This document shows positions 9,501 through 17,305 of a stretch of DNA of 64,000 nt, in pieces. Position 1 is the stretch's first letter. Each line of letters opens with the position of its first letter. The position numbers and the translations under genes were made by a program. The stretch is from Chryseobacterium indologenes. GTDB lineage: Bacteria; Bacteroidota; Bacteroidia; Flavobacteriales; Weeksellaceae. The stretch is from assembly GCA_001013295.1 (NCBI GenBank), contig LAZY01000033.1, positions 124,001 to 188,000 of the forward strand. Direction: 5' to 3'. The notes under the pieces are model-generated. The model was not told the origin of the DNA. It made no database searches and saw nothing but the letters and a program-made list of their open reading frames with translations.

Positions 9501-11543
9501 GGTATTGTCAGTAGCGGCATATAGATTTCCTCTGTATTTTGAAGGAACGGAACCTTTCAATGTCCCCACTTCTCCTCTGATAGTATATACGGAAAGATCC
9601 TTGTAATTAGATGGGAATGGATCCTTTCTTCCCCATTGGTACTGCAATCCTCCCGATTTGTGGAAATCATTGCCTACTAGGTTGGCATTAGTTGCTCCTA
9701 GGTTTCTGTCCATCCATCTCCAGTCCGTAACCTGTTGGTTCTCTTTATCGGCTTCAAATCCTTGGTGATAAGTACTTCCATTTGTTGGGTCATCAGTAGC
9801 CCAAACGTGCCATGTCCAGTATATTTTATCATTTATACGATAAGAAATCACTGCATTTCCTTCTTTAAGTTTATTGACAAGTACCTTGATCTTGGCTGTT
9901 TCACCCGATCCTTCCAGAGTAACTGATTTTATCAGGCCTGGTTCATCCTCCCAGTAAAGGTTTGCTTTAGCGATTCCTCCATCAGGAATTTTGGTGTAGT
10001 TTCCACTATCATCCTTCATGAATTCTCCTCCCTTAGACCACATTTCATAGGCCTTTTTCACAGGGATATAAAGACCATCTGCATTGCCGCCGTTCTTATT
10101 TTTTCCGGTAAAAATATAGCTGTTTGGAGCCTTGGTCCAGTCTACCGGACTGTTATCAGGAACAACGCCGTTTTTCAACGTGTAGCATGCATTCACGCAA
10201 CCTTCAACATTGAGCTTAACATCCCCAAAAATACCAACATAGTTGATAAATTTAGCAATTTCAGACTCGATGTCAGGCATTGATCTTACTGTCTGAATAC
10301 TTTCAGTAGCATCATTTCTCAAAGCTCCCATACCGTATAAGGTCATTTCAGGCGTGTTCGAAATGATTAAGTTTTCAGAACCGGGTCCTCTTCGTGCGCC
10401 GCCCTGATCATTTCCGTAACCAAAAAATAATGCTCCGTAGTTACTGTATCCCGTTGCATTTTTTATGGTGATAGATTGTCCGTTGCTCTTGTATACTCTG
10501 AACCCTGTGGATAAACTGGATACAATCACAACCGGTTCCTGATCTGCAATGAAGTCAGATAGTTTTTCAGCTAAGGTGTTGTATAGATTGAAATACCTGC
10601 TTTGAAGCTGATTAGGATTTTTGAAATTATGATGCCCGGGGCCATTCGGTTCGCCTGGCCATTGACTGAATTTCAATAGCATTCCGCTGATGGAGAATTT
10701 TCCTGCAAACATATACACCGGATCATTATAGGTATACAGGTAAGGAATTGGATGGCCGGGCATTTCATGATAAATAAATTCCGGAGTAGCACCTATTGTA
10801 TCATTAACTGCTCCCTGATTGATCATTTTTACGGATTTGATTCCGTTGGTGTCAAATAAGGTAGCAGGAGTTCTGGGAGAGAATACTACATCATCCTTTT
10901 TGTTGTTCATGATCACATTTCCAAGCTTGTTAAAGGCATGGGCAGAGGTTACTCTGTCTTTAATACCTGTAACTTTTCCGTTGGCATCTTTAATCAGAGT
11001 CCCTTCTTTTTTAGGTGTCAGAAGAATAGTGTATTCATTTTCATCCAAGTCACAGCTGCTGCTGTTATAATCGCCAAATTTGTAGTGATTTACCGTTTTA
11101 TCCCAGGTGATACTACTGAAGTTGGTGAGATTGGTGTCTGAACTCAGTTCAACTTTCAGGTTGTAAGCACTTTGGGCTGAAGCAGGGAGCTCAAAAATGG
11201 CTTTTAAGTCTTCATTATATTTGTTATAAGAATATAATGTTTTGTACCATCCCGTGACCCAATTTCCCTGAGCATCTTTGTACTTTACAGATAATTTTAC
11301 GTGATCGCTGGTTACAGGCTTAGTGAGTTTTCCACTCATGATGACCAGTCCTTTTTCCTGTACATTCTGATTCATCACGATCAGAGGGTCCAGATCATAC
11401 ACAAAAGGTGTTACAGGCTGGTGAAGTTTCGAAATAATTGCTTTCTCATGAAGTCCGGGGGTAGGTATTCCCCTTGGGAAAGCGTGAACTGATGCAAGGC
11501 AGAGAACTGCTGCAAAAATCTTGTACGTCGATTTTCCTTTCAT
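6504..11543 (-). CDS. Very large T9SS-secreted protein with tandem FISUMP-like modules
   Basis: A 1679-residue protein with an N-terminal signal peptide (about residues 1-22) and a C-terminal type IX secretion sorting domain of the type A form (VYPNPVKNMLYIKP near 1614, ending in SETLVKIIKE). The middle contains two copies of one module, each with a WxxxPNSYI opening, a WTWHVW or WSWHIW strand, a MDRNLGA or MDRDLGA motif, a QWGRKDP motif (near residues 635 and 1222) and a DPCP-GWR-P motif (near 797 and 1362). The last three are hallmarks of the Fibrobacter succinogenes major paralogous (FISUMP) domain. The N-terminal 430 residues match nothing I recognise. It is probably a cell-surface or secreted protein; adhesion is a guess. 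The paired Cys near 450 and 798-800 may form disulphides. Confidence 0.88.
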   Translation of the reverse strand: MKGKSTYKIFAAVLCLASVHAFPRGIPTPGLHEKAIISKLHQPVTPFVYDLDPLIVMNQNVQEKGLVIMSGKLTKPVTSDHVKLSVKYKDAQGNWVTGWYKTLYSYNKYNEDLKAIFELPASAQSAYNLKVELSSDTNLTNFSSITWDKTVNHYKFGDYNSSSCDLDENEYTILLTPKKEGTLIKDANGKVTGIKDRVTSAHAFNKLGNVIMNNKKDDVVFSPRTPATLFDTNGIKSVKMINQGAVNDTIGATPEFIYHEMPGHPIPYLYTYNDPVYMFAGKFSISGMLLKFSQWPGEPNGPGHHNFKNPNQLQSRYFNLYNTLAEKLSDFIADQEPVVIVSSLSTGFRVYKSNGQSITIKNATGYSNYGALFFGYGNDQGGARRGPGSENLIISNTPEMTLYGMGALRNDATESIQTVRSMPDIESEIAKFINYVGIFGDVKLNVEGCVNACYTLKNGVVPDNSPVDWTKAPNSYIFTGKNKNGGNADGLYIPVKKAYEMWSKGGEFMKDDSGNYTKIPDGGIAKANLYWEDEPGLIKSVTLEGSGETAKIKVLVNKLKEGNAVISYRINDKIYWTWHVWATDDPTNGSTYHQGFEADKENQQVTDWRWMDRNLGATNANLVGNDFHKSGGLQYQWGRKDPFPSNYKDLSVYTIRGEVGTLKGSVPSKYRGNLYAATDNTGFDTPNGNIRYSINNPINLIIPPVYVYKIGETPTSNGENYLIQGPGTDDWERKEQTTWFSKNKYKIFDSSNHYENQTWDLWGDTRGGKWVNMNTSNVIVAKESKQYAMKSSFDPCPCGWRVPSFYSSVDAEPKTSPWGKAGSMSNVDISPNTISPQYPGIKVYPGYGFDLSNVTDRNLGMLPITGNYEYYPQPMTLANRTSAQIDALRDGNKLYKQPFIGFQDQHSDGALHASTFFSSISPGETPITGTRGLFLISDAGNVPNHSSVGWHNIAYNRILEGNTYETRAVRCIKDPNNAYMPTAFETEYVASSPVQYSLETLKEWTKDPNSYIEYTNTALNVPAADKDMVIDIPLRKAYAMHNLYLSENNEMPIGNIKSTSVQWTTDKNLISDIKIIGDNVENSKLRVTLNPGRTGNAVVAFHLGNTGWTSSGNPDPVLWSWHIWTPSTAIQESPEFTTESIANDGIKIANEQFVNPANSYYGVPLKTILMDRDLGAQMPFINEHVEASADTETSPLGYQASNPTSVNSLRVEQIKNSGGLHFQWGRKDPIPVFYNPGGFYNYPQVWVSGRLSRPFNTYNVYRQSNLVGGVIQYSAADITNSSYISNYTKPYSTYSNSSNANILSTDNTASKIKKALKYSVNNPFVFLYQTDTSKFDWLSDENGLFTERWGHAGTKSPYDPCPAGWRIPDLQGTGVDGVNIFDGYLSYAKGNSPWFYNAKFNILQSNGGYKSFYGIDPTISSTLSGVPSYAPNNRVHFENYNINKGNYIGGYARSTGAKTNIRYGFVFNKPGYNIGNFANNGIRGFAGGNNMDGINSADTSYATFYKSGIWTSSALGNGSGKAVGMYFNSEGGQTTTTSPLNVIYYFTPTYDFNPQAGMSCRCAKIQYDANGNEIGRYDPNAIAVPKDALKKASAPMERAKVEEMVVKDKLTVYPNPVKNMLYIKPNEVKEYYYQIYNMSGQMIKSGKFENEKTDLSSLLSGIYLVRINNSETLVKIIKE

Positions 11544-11667
11544 ATTTTATGTTTAAAAAGTTTTCAATATTAGTTTTGTGATGGTACCTAACCTGCTCAG
11601 TAAATTTGATTTTTCCTGTTATTGAGGGAGAATAATAGGAAGCCGTTTCTGTACAGGTATTCTGGTG

Positions 11668-13158
11668 TTATTCTGTCAGTTTTTCATAATCTATACTTTT
11701 CATGTCCAGATTTAAATACTTATTTTCTTCGTTTTTATAATGCTGAGGCGCTTCCAGTCCCATATATTTCATGATCAGTGGATAGATATAGGTGGTCTGG
11801 ATCAGATTGGGATCTCTTCCTGTAGTTCTGTAGGCAGCAGGTACTTTGTCACCATACCATACGAAGAAAGGAACCTGAGTAGATTCTTTGGAGTCTACAT
11901 GCAGTAACTTATCTCCCTGTATTTTAAGGCCATGATCTGAAGCATAGATCACAACTGAATTGGTATTTTTAAGGGTACTGAAAATGTCCCTCATGACATA
12001 ATCTGTATATTTTATGGAACTGTCATAGCAATCCAGATCTCCGGACTTCCATGTTTCCGGTAGTCTGTTGCAGGGATTGGGGTGGCTTCCCATGATGTGG
12101 AAGACAATGAATTTGTTATCCTTGTTCTGAATAACATTTTTTAGTTCCGGAATAATCACTTCATCATAGCCGTTCACCCATTTTTTATTTTTGGCCATTG
12201 AAGCGATTGCTGTAATTCCTTTAGCACTTTGCTGTGTACTGATCCAGAAAGAATTATAACCTGCCTGATTGGCAAGATTGATGATGTTGTAGGATAATTT
12301 ATCATAATGATACCTGAATTCGTCCGGATGTATGCTGGAAAGGATAAGCGGAACACTGAGGTTCGTAATCCCTGCAGGAGAAACGGCTTTGTCATAAATC
12401 ATCATGTTTCCGGCCTCCTGATCGGTATAAGGAGTTGTTTTCTTAGAATAGCCATATAATGACATGTTCTGTTTTCTTTCAGATTCTCCTATGATAAAAA
12501 TTACGTTCTCTATCCCTGGCTGTACTTGTTTGATATTGAAAACCGGGACATTTTTTTTGATAAGATTAATGTCTTCCTGAATTTTCAGTGCCGTATTGAA
12601 ATCTGACAGATGGTAATACACACTTTTGATCATTTTTCCGCCGCCTTTATTGCTTACATATTTATGTTTAAGATGAAAAGCAAAGGGCATGATCAGCCAT
12701 AGTAAGGCGATAATGATATATTTAAAATCAAATTTAACAGTATTTTTCAGGGAATTGACCGAATAAATCAACATCCCCATAAAGATGATACACAGGATTC
12801 CCGGCAGAATAAACATATAAGACATACTCATGGCTTCGTTTACATTCGACTCCAGTATGCTGATGGCCATTCCTACATTGAACCCCGAATGATAAATAAA
12901 ATAACAGGATACGGATATAAGAAAGTTAATGCTTAAGAATAAACACAGAAGAACTGCAATGGCAGAGGTATATTTATTTTTAAAGAGAAGAGCATTAAAA
13001 ACAAGAAAAGAAGAGAACATGATTCCATATTCGAAAATATTTCTGATGCTTTCAAATTTCTCTGCCCCAAATAGATTATCAAATATATAAGGGAAGGAAA
13101 GCAGAAAGCCAGTAAGATAGATAATGGTGATAAGAATTGGAATTGTCTTTTTGAGCAT
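11668..13158 (-). CDS. Phosphoethanolamine transferase, EptA/sulfatase family
   Basis: A 496-residue inner-membrane enzyme. Five hydrophobic segments in residues 4-162 are followed by a periplasmic sulfatase-fold domain. Zinc and catalytic positions match the EptA/MCR family: Glu225 in IGESER, the nucleophile Thr265 in AGITNLSVP (40 residues later, close to the MCR-1 spacing), then Asp408 and His409 in ASDHG, and His420. The SLYGYSKKTTP segment is the usual family motif. Such enzymes move phosphoethanolamine from phosphatidylethanolamine to lipid A, core or other glycans; this can lower binding of cationic peptides. Its position beside the glycan locus suggests that the envelope glycan or lipid A is the target, but the acceptor cannot be told from sequence. 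Confidence 0.88.
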   Translation of the reverse strand: MLKKTIPILITIIYLTGFLLSFPYIFDNLFGAEKFESIRNIFEYGIMFSSFLVFNALLFKNKYTSAIAVLLCLFLSINFLISVSCYFIYHSGFNVGMAISILESNVNEAMSMSYMFILPGILCIIFMGMLIYSVNSLKNTVKFDFKYIIIALLWLIMPFAFHLKHKYVSNKGGGKMIKSVYYHLSDFNTALKIQEDINLIKKNVPVFNIKQVQPGIENVIFIIGESERKQNMSLYGYSKKTTPYTDQEAGNMMIYDKAVSPAGITNLSVPLILSSIHPDEFRYHYDKLSYNIINLANQAGYNSFWISTQQSAKGITAIASMAKNKKWVNGYDEVIIPELKNVIQNKDNKFIVFHIMGSHPNPCNRLPETWKSGDLDCYDSSIKYTDYVMRDIFSTLKNTNSVVIYASDHGLKIQGDKLLHVDSKESTQVPFFVWYGDKVPAAYRTTGRDPNLIQTTYIYPLIMKYMGLEAPQHYKNEENKYLNLDMKSIDYEKLTE

Positions 13159-13689
13159 GGCTAATAGAGTCTTTGCTGTTAGGATAAACTTTTTTACATA
13201 TAATCTGGTTCAAGAGTTTTCTGATCATTTTCATCCTATATTGCTCAAAAGAGATTGATATTTCATCAAATAGTATAGATGCCAATTCACAGAAGAAACT
13301 GATGATAGATTGTTGTCAAAACTTGATGGCAGATCGTTATTTTCTTTCTGCACGTATTTTCACAATGAAAATATTTTTACAGAGATGACACTGCAGGTAA
13401 GAAAGTGGGGACAAAGAGGAGTGTTTTTTTCATCAAAAATTATTTTTTTAAATTAATAAATAAGCTCGGGGTTGTGTTTTTAATATTGTGTGATTTTTTT
13501 TCAGAACAAACAGTGTTATAAAATGGTCTATATCCTAACATGAACAGTACCCGGGTCGATAAAAGATTATATCTCACACAGGCTGTGGTTATTGTCTCGA
13601 TATATGATAATTAAATAATGCTATTTTTACAAATGTACACGAAATAACCAATACATGCAATAGATTTTTTACGATAACTGTTGGATTCA
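13159..13689. other. Long AT-rich intergenic region
   Basis: This 531-base gap lies between the start of the phosphoethanolamine transferase gene and the end of the glycan locus. I see no credible protein. The one notable item is a candidate minus-strand promoter at 13630-13660, which would give a leader of about 465 bases. No clear terminator for the glycan operon was found. Confidence 0.5.
13630..13660 (-). promoter_or_regulatory. Candidate minus-strand promoter far upstream of eptA-like gene
   Basis: On the minus strand, TTG (13660-13658), a 20-base spacer and TACATTTG (13637-13630) match the flavobacterial consensus. Several matches of this quality are expected by chance in 64 kb of AT-rich DNA, so support is weak. 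Confidence 0.35.
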
Positions 13690-14244
13690 CTATACTTTAC
13701 GGTTGATATAGTCTTTGGTAGCATTGCTGGTAGGGATAATCTTGGCAGGATTCCCTATGACTACAGAGTTGGGAGGCACATCAAAATTGACATAAGAATT
13801 GGGAACAATCAATACATTGTTACCGATGGTTATTCCTCCTACAACAACAGCATTGGTCCCTATCCATACCTCGTCACCTATGACAGGAGAGCCTTCGTTC
13901 TTCCCACGGTTTTGCTGGCCGATGGTGACGCCATGGGCAATATTACAGTTTTTTCCGATGATGGTTTTCGGGTTGATAACCAGACTTCCATAATGTCCCA
14001 GATAAAAACCTTCCCCGATTTGGGTCTCAGGATAAATCTGAAATCCGTATTTGATCTGAAAATGCCTTAAAACAATACGCCAGAAGGTATTCAGTACAGG
14101 TTTATTCTGATATTTCTGAGCCATCCTTAGAATATAGACAAAATGGAGATTGGGATGAATGCATTTTTTCCAGATTTCAACGGTGGAAAGCCATTTTCCG
14201 CTTTCCCTGTAAAAGTCTTTCTGAATAATTGAGTAATCAGCCAT
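13690..14244 (-). CDS. Hexapeptide-repeat acetyltransferase, serine acetyltransferase-like
   Basis: A 184-residue protein with a C-terminal left-handed beta-helix of hexapeptide repeats (residues 75-170), including the HYGSLVINPKTIIGKNCNIAHG and GDEVWIGTNAVVVGG segments typical of serine O-acetyltransferase-like enzymes. It probably transfers an acetyl group from acetyl-CoA. It lacks the long N-terminal helical domain of true CysE and is the last gene of the glycan locus, 12 bases after a glycosyltransferase gene. Sugar O-acetylation is therefore more likely than cysteine synthesis, although the fold cannot separate the two. Confidence 0.85.
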   Translation of the reverse strand: MADYSIIQKDFYRESGKWLSTVEIWKKCIHPNLHFVYILRMAQKYQNKPVLNTFWRIVLRHFQIKYGFQIYPETQIGEGFYLGHYGSLVINPKTIIGKNCNIAHGVTIGQQNRGKNEGSPVIGDEVWIGTNAVVVGGITIGNNVLIVPNSYVNFDVPPNSVVIGNPAKIIPTSNATKDYINRKV

Positions 14245-14256
14245 AGTCGTTATTTT

Positions 14257-15405
14257 TTAAACTTCGTCAATTATTTTCTGAAGATGTTCCACAGACTTTT
14301 CTAAAACGAACGGAAGTTCAGTCTCTGCAATCTGTTTTTTATACTGTTCAGAAATAGTTGCATCCGTAAGGAATTTTTTCATGCCTTCATAGATCCCTTC
14401 TTCAGAGTTTGCGGTGATATTTCCCAGCTTGCCATCCTGAAGAAGATCTCTGATTCCTGAAATATCCGTTGCAGAAATAGGCTTATTGAGAATAAGTGCC
14501 TCAGCTATGATTGTAGGAAATCCTTCATGTCGTGAAGACATAATGTAAAAATCTGCTTTTTTCATATAAGGATAAGGGTTGCTGCTGAAACCAAGCATTT
14601 TGGCAGTATCCTGAAGTCCTAATTTATTAAGCTGGTCCTGAATATTGTTAAAATCATAGCCGTCTCCAATGATCAGAAGCTGATGTTTCAGTCCTTCATC
14701 GATCAGTTTTTTGTGAACATTCAACAGTCTGTCATATCCTTTTTGTGGATAAACGGTCCCTACTGTTACAAAAGTAGGAAGATCCTCTGTGAAAGGATAA
14801 TCATCAACGACAGCGTCAGCTTTCTTTAAAGTATCTGCCTTATCAATCGGATTATATATTTTGACAACCGATTGTTTTTCCGCTTCACTTTTTGCCAGGT
14901 TGTACATGCCTTCCTGAAGCTTATTCGAAATAACCAGTATTCTGTCGAATTTGAAAAACTGTCTGATCACTTCGGGAGTATATTCTTTCAGATTGAAAAT
15001 GTCGTTCTGTACCCAGATGATCTTTTTCGAATCTTTCTGAGGGCTGGATAAAATCTCCTGGTGCATGGCATGAATGGCTGCAATCTCTACATCATATTTT
15101 TTGTTTTTTAAAACGAAGCTATAGAGTAGGGAAGGAAACCAAAGAAACATTTTCTGATAAAGAACCCGGTAGGCTTTCACGGGGATATCCTGAGGCCTGT
15201 TGGTGGTGATCATTTCTCCTTTCGTTAGATAGTATAGATTGACCCAGGACGGAACCTCCTTGATGTATAACCCTGAATAAAGATTTACCAGAAGGTCTAC
15301 TTCATACTTATCAGAGGGAAGGTTTTTCAGAAAGTTGATTAAAACTTTTTCAGCGCCGCCATGGCGTAGGGAGCCTATACGAATGAGGAGTTTTTTCTTT
15401 TTCAA
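14257..15405 (-). CDS. Family 4 glycosyltransferase
   Basis: A 382-residue GT-B enzyme of CAZy family GT4. The N-terminal Rossmann half begins RIGSLRHGGAEKVLINFL, and the C-terminal half holds the nucleotide-sugar site with SRHEGFPTIIAEAL, which contains the E-x7-E motif near residues 291-299. It is paralogous to the GT4 enzyme at 18065-19219, and both start with a basic KxKxLxR segment. The only sensible start is TTG at 15405, directly before the first beta-strand; no in-frame ATG lies nearby. It should add one sugar in the repeating unit; donor and acceptor are unknown. Confidence 0.88.
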   Translation of the reverse strand: MKKKKLLIRIGSLRHGGAEKVLINFLKNLPSDKYEVDLLVNLYSGLYIKEVPSWVNLYYLTKGEMITTNRPQDIPVKAYRVLYQKMFLWFPSLLYSFVLKNKKYDVEIAAIHAMHQEILSSPQKDSKKIIWVQNDIFNLKEYTPEVIRQFFKFDRILVISNKLQEGMYNLAKSEAEKQSVVKIYNPIDKADTLKKADAVVDDYPFTEDLPTFVTVGTVYPQKGYDRLLNVHKKLIDEGLKHQLLIIGDGYDFNNIQDQLNKLGLQDTAKMLGFSSNPYPYMKKADFYIMSSRHEGFPTIIAEALILNKPISATDISGIRDLLQDGKLGNITANSEEGIYEGMKKFLTDATISEQYKKQIAETELPFVLEKSVEHLQKIIDEV

Positions 15406-15446
15406 TTTGTCTGTTTTTTTGCCTTTATAATTTTACAAGATTAAAT

Positions 15447-16016
15447 TTATTTAATTTTTCTCGCTTTTTTATACTTGTGGGGAAGATTTTCTTTGATATA
15501 GGTATCCAGTTTTTTTCTGTCCTTTTCCAGTTCGCGGGGATATTCAGGGTTGTTTTTCAGAACAATATCTCCATAATCTTCAATGGTACACAGGAACTGA
15601 GCCGGGTTTCCAATAAAAACCGTATTATCCGGCATAGACTGTGATAATACAGAATTGGCTCCCAGAATACAGTTGTTGCCGATCTGTACGTCCTGCATGA
15701 TCACACAGTTCAGACCGATTGTACAGTTATTACCTATTTTTATTCTTCCGAGGATTCTGGCATCTTCATATCCGGGAAGTCTTCTCAGCAGAGTAGTAGT
15801 TCCTCCATGGTTGACGAATCTTACTCCGCCTGCAATATTGACATAATCGCCGATCTCGATAAGGTAAGGTTCGGTTCCGAAATAAATCTTATCCGGCATA
15901 TTGAAGCCTTTGCCCACTTTCATGCCTCTATATTTTGCAGCTTCAAGGCTGGCCCTATTCAAAAAAGAATGATAGAGGGAGTCTATTTTTAATAGGATTC
16001 TAAATATAAAAATCAT
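15447..16016 (-). CDS. Hexapeptide-repeat acyltransferase (WbbJ/maltose O-acetyltransferase type)
   Basis: A 189-residue protein with hexapeptide beta-helix repeats over residues 50-145 (IGDYVNIAGG, IGNNCTIGLNCVI, IGNNCILGANSVL) and a basic C-terminal tail. It probably acetylates a hydroxyl of a glycan residue using acetyl-CoA. The ATG at 16016 is used; a GTG one codon earlier is also possible. It is transcribed divergently from the ketoacyl synthase cassette that starts at 16070, so the two share a gap of only 53 bases that must hold both promoters. Confidence 0.85.
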   Translation of the reverse strand: MIFIFRILLKIDSLYHSFLNRASLEAAKYRGMKVGKGFNMPDKIYFGTEPYLIEIGDYVNIAGGVRFVNHGGTTTLLRRLPGYEDARILGRIKIGNNCTIGLNCVIMQDVQIGNNCILGANSVLSQSMPDNTVFIGNPAQFLCTIEDYGDIVLKNNPEYPRELEKDRKKLDTYIKENLPHKYKKARKIK

Positions 16017-16039
16017 CACAGTGTAAATTTGTTTTTCTT

Positions 16040-16047
16040 TACTTTTG
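16040..16047 (+). promoter_or_regulatory. Candidate -7 box for the acyl cassette
   Basis: TACTTTTG matches the flavobacterial -7 consensus, 22 bases before the first gene of the cassette. No TTG at the right spacing was found, so this is a partial match. Confidence 0.4.
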
Positions 16048-16069
16048 CAAAGAAAGAGAATTTATTAAT

Positions 16070-17044
16070 ATGATGAAAATTTCAAAAATAGAATATTATC
16101 TTCCTCAGCAGGTACTTACCAATGAAGACCTGGAAAGAGAGTTCCCGGAGTGGAGTTCCGAAAGAATTCAGGAGAAAGTAGGCATCAGCCAGCGTCATAT
16201 TTCTTCCGATAACGAAACGGTGCTGGATATGGCCGTACAGTCTTCAGAAAAGATTTTTGAAAACTACGACAGAAACAAAGTAGATTTTATTCTGTTCTGT
16301 ACACAAAGCCCAGAATATTTCCTTCCTACAACGGCCTGTATTTTGCAGGACAGATTAGGGCTCAGGAAAAATATCGGAGCCATTGATTTTAACCTTGGAT
16401 GCTCAGGTTTTGTTTATGGGTTGGCCTTTGCCAAAGGCTTGATAGCCGCTGGAATTGCTCAAAGTATTCTTTTGGTCACTTCAGAAACGTATACCAAACA
16501 TATTCATCCTGATGATAAAGGAAACCGAAGCATATTCGGGGATGCATCCGCTTCGGCTATTGTTGAAAAGGCGGAAGGAAGAAATGATTATCAGTTCTGT
16601 TTAGGGACAGACGGAAGCGGCGCAGAGAATCTTATCGTAAAGAAGGGAGCTTTCAAAAAAGATTTTGAACTGAATCCTGACCATGAATTCAGTCCTGAAA
16701 ATATATACATGAATGGTCCGGAGATCTTCAATTTCACGATTGAAAATATTCCGGGACTGGTAAGGGAAACCCTCGAAGTAAATGGGATGACGATGGATGA
16801 TATTGATCATTTTGTGTTTCATCAGGCCAATTCTTTTATGCTGAACTATCTGAGAAAAAAAACGAAGATTCCGGCAGAAAAATTCTATATTGATATGGAA
16901 ACTACCGGCAACACGGTTTCAGCAACAATTCCTATTGCTCTGAAAAATATGATGGATAAAGGAATGCTGAAAGAAGGAGATAAAGTTCTCATGGCCGGAT
17001 TTGGAGTAGGATATTCCTGGGGCGCTACCATCATGGAAATTTAA
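16070..17044 (+). CDS. 3-oxoacyl-ACP synthase III (FabH-like)
   Basis: A 324-residue ketoacyl-ACP synthase III. The Cys-His-Asn triad is intact: Cys111 in NLGCSGFVYG, His251 in VFHQAN and Asn281 in TTGNTVSATIP. These enzymes condense a short acyl-CoA with malonyl-ACP. The gene is directly followed by a dedicated acyl carrier protein and an SDR reductase on the same strand, inside a minus-strand glycan locus. I infer a specialised role: making a short 3-hydroxyacyl or related group for glycan decoration, rather than the housekeeping first step of fatty acid synthesis. Housekeeping fabH normally lies with plsX/rpmF or other fab genes, none of which is here. A second ATG follows the first directly. 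Confidence 0.9.
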   Translation: MMKISKIEYYLPQQVLTNEDLEREFPEWSSERIQEKVGISQRHISSDNETVLDMAVQSSEKIFENYDRNKVDFILFCTQSPEYFLPTTACILQDRLGLRKNIGAIDFNLGCSGFVYGLAFAKGLIAAGIAQSILLVTSETYTKHIHPDDKGNRSIFGDASASAIVEKAEGRNDYQFCLGTDGSGAENLIVKKGAFKKDFELNPDHEFSPENIYMNGPEIFNFTIENIPGLVRETLEVNGMTMDDIDHFVFHQANSFMLNYLRKKTKIPAEKFYIDMETTGNTVSATIPIALKNMMDKGMLKEGDKVLMAGFGVGYSWGATIMEI

Positions 17045-17071
17045 CATAAACAACATTTAAAATTATAAAAT

Positions 17072-17305
17072 ATGAAAACATCCGTTTTTTTAGAAAAATT
17101 ACAGGAAGAACTGGAAGAAGATGAAACACTTACGGTTGAAACCAATCTGAAATCTTTAGAAAGCTATGATTCGATCAGTTTACTTTCCGTAATTGCATTT
17201 GTAGACGAGAATTTTAATAAAAAGGTTGATACCAAACACTTCAAGGATATAGAAACTGTTTCAGATCTGATGAATGTGATAGGGAAAGAAAACTTCGAAG
17301 ATTAA
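17072..17305 (+). CDS. Acyl carrier protein
   Basis: A 77-residue acidic protein with the acyl carrier fold. The phosphopantetheine attachment Ser is residue 34 in YDSISLLSV, equivalent to the DSL motif of AcpP. It differs clearly from housekeeping AcpP (Ile after the Ser, and an N-terminal KTSVFLEKLQEELEE helix), which supports a dedicated pathway carrier. It lies 27 bases after the ketoacyl synthase gene, and its stop codon overlaps the ATG of the SDR gene by one base, so the three proteins are almost certainly made together. Confidence 0.9.
   Translation: MKTSVFLEKLQEELEEDETLTVETNLKSLESYDSISLLSVIAFVDENFNKKVDTKHFKDIETVSDLMNVIGKENFED

Noticed and set aside
13681..14070. Plus-strand reading frame opposite the acetyltransferase gene
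   Set aside because: It is the mirror of the hexapeptide-repeat codons, with no recognisable motif or expected start context.
13690..14244. True serine acetyltransferase (cysE) for cysteine synthesis
   Set aside because: The long N-terminal helical domain is missing and the gene belongs to the glycan locus.
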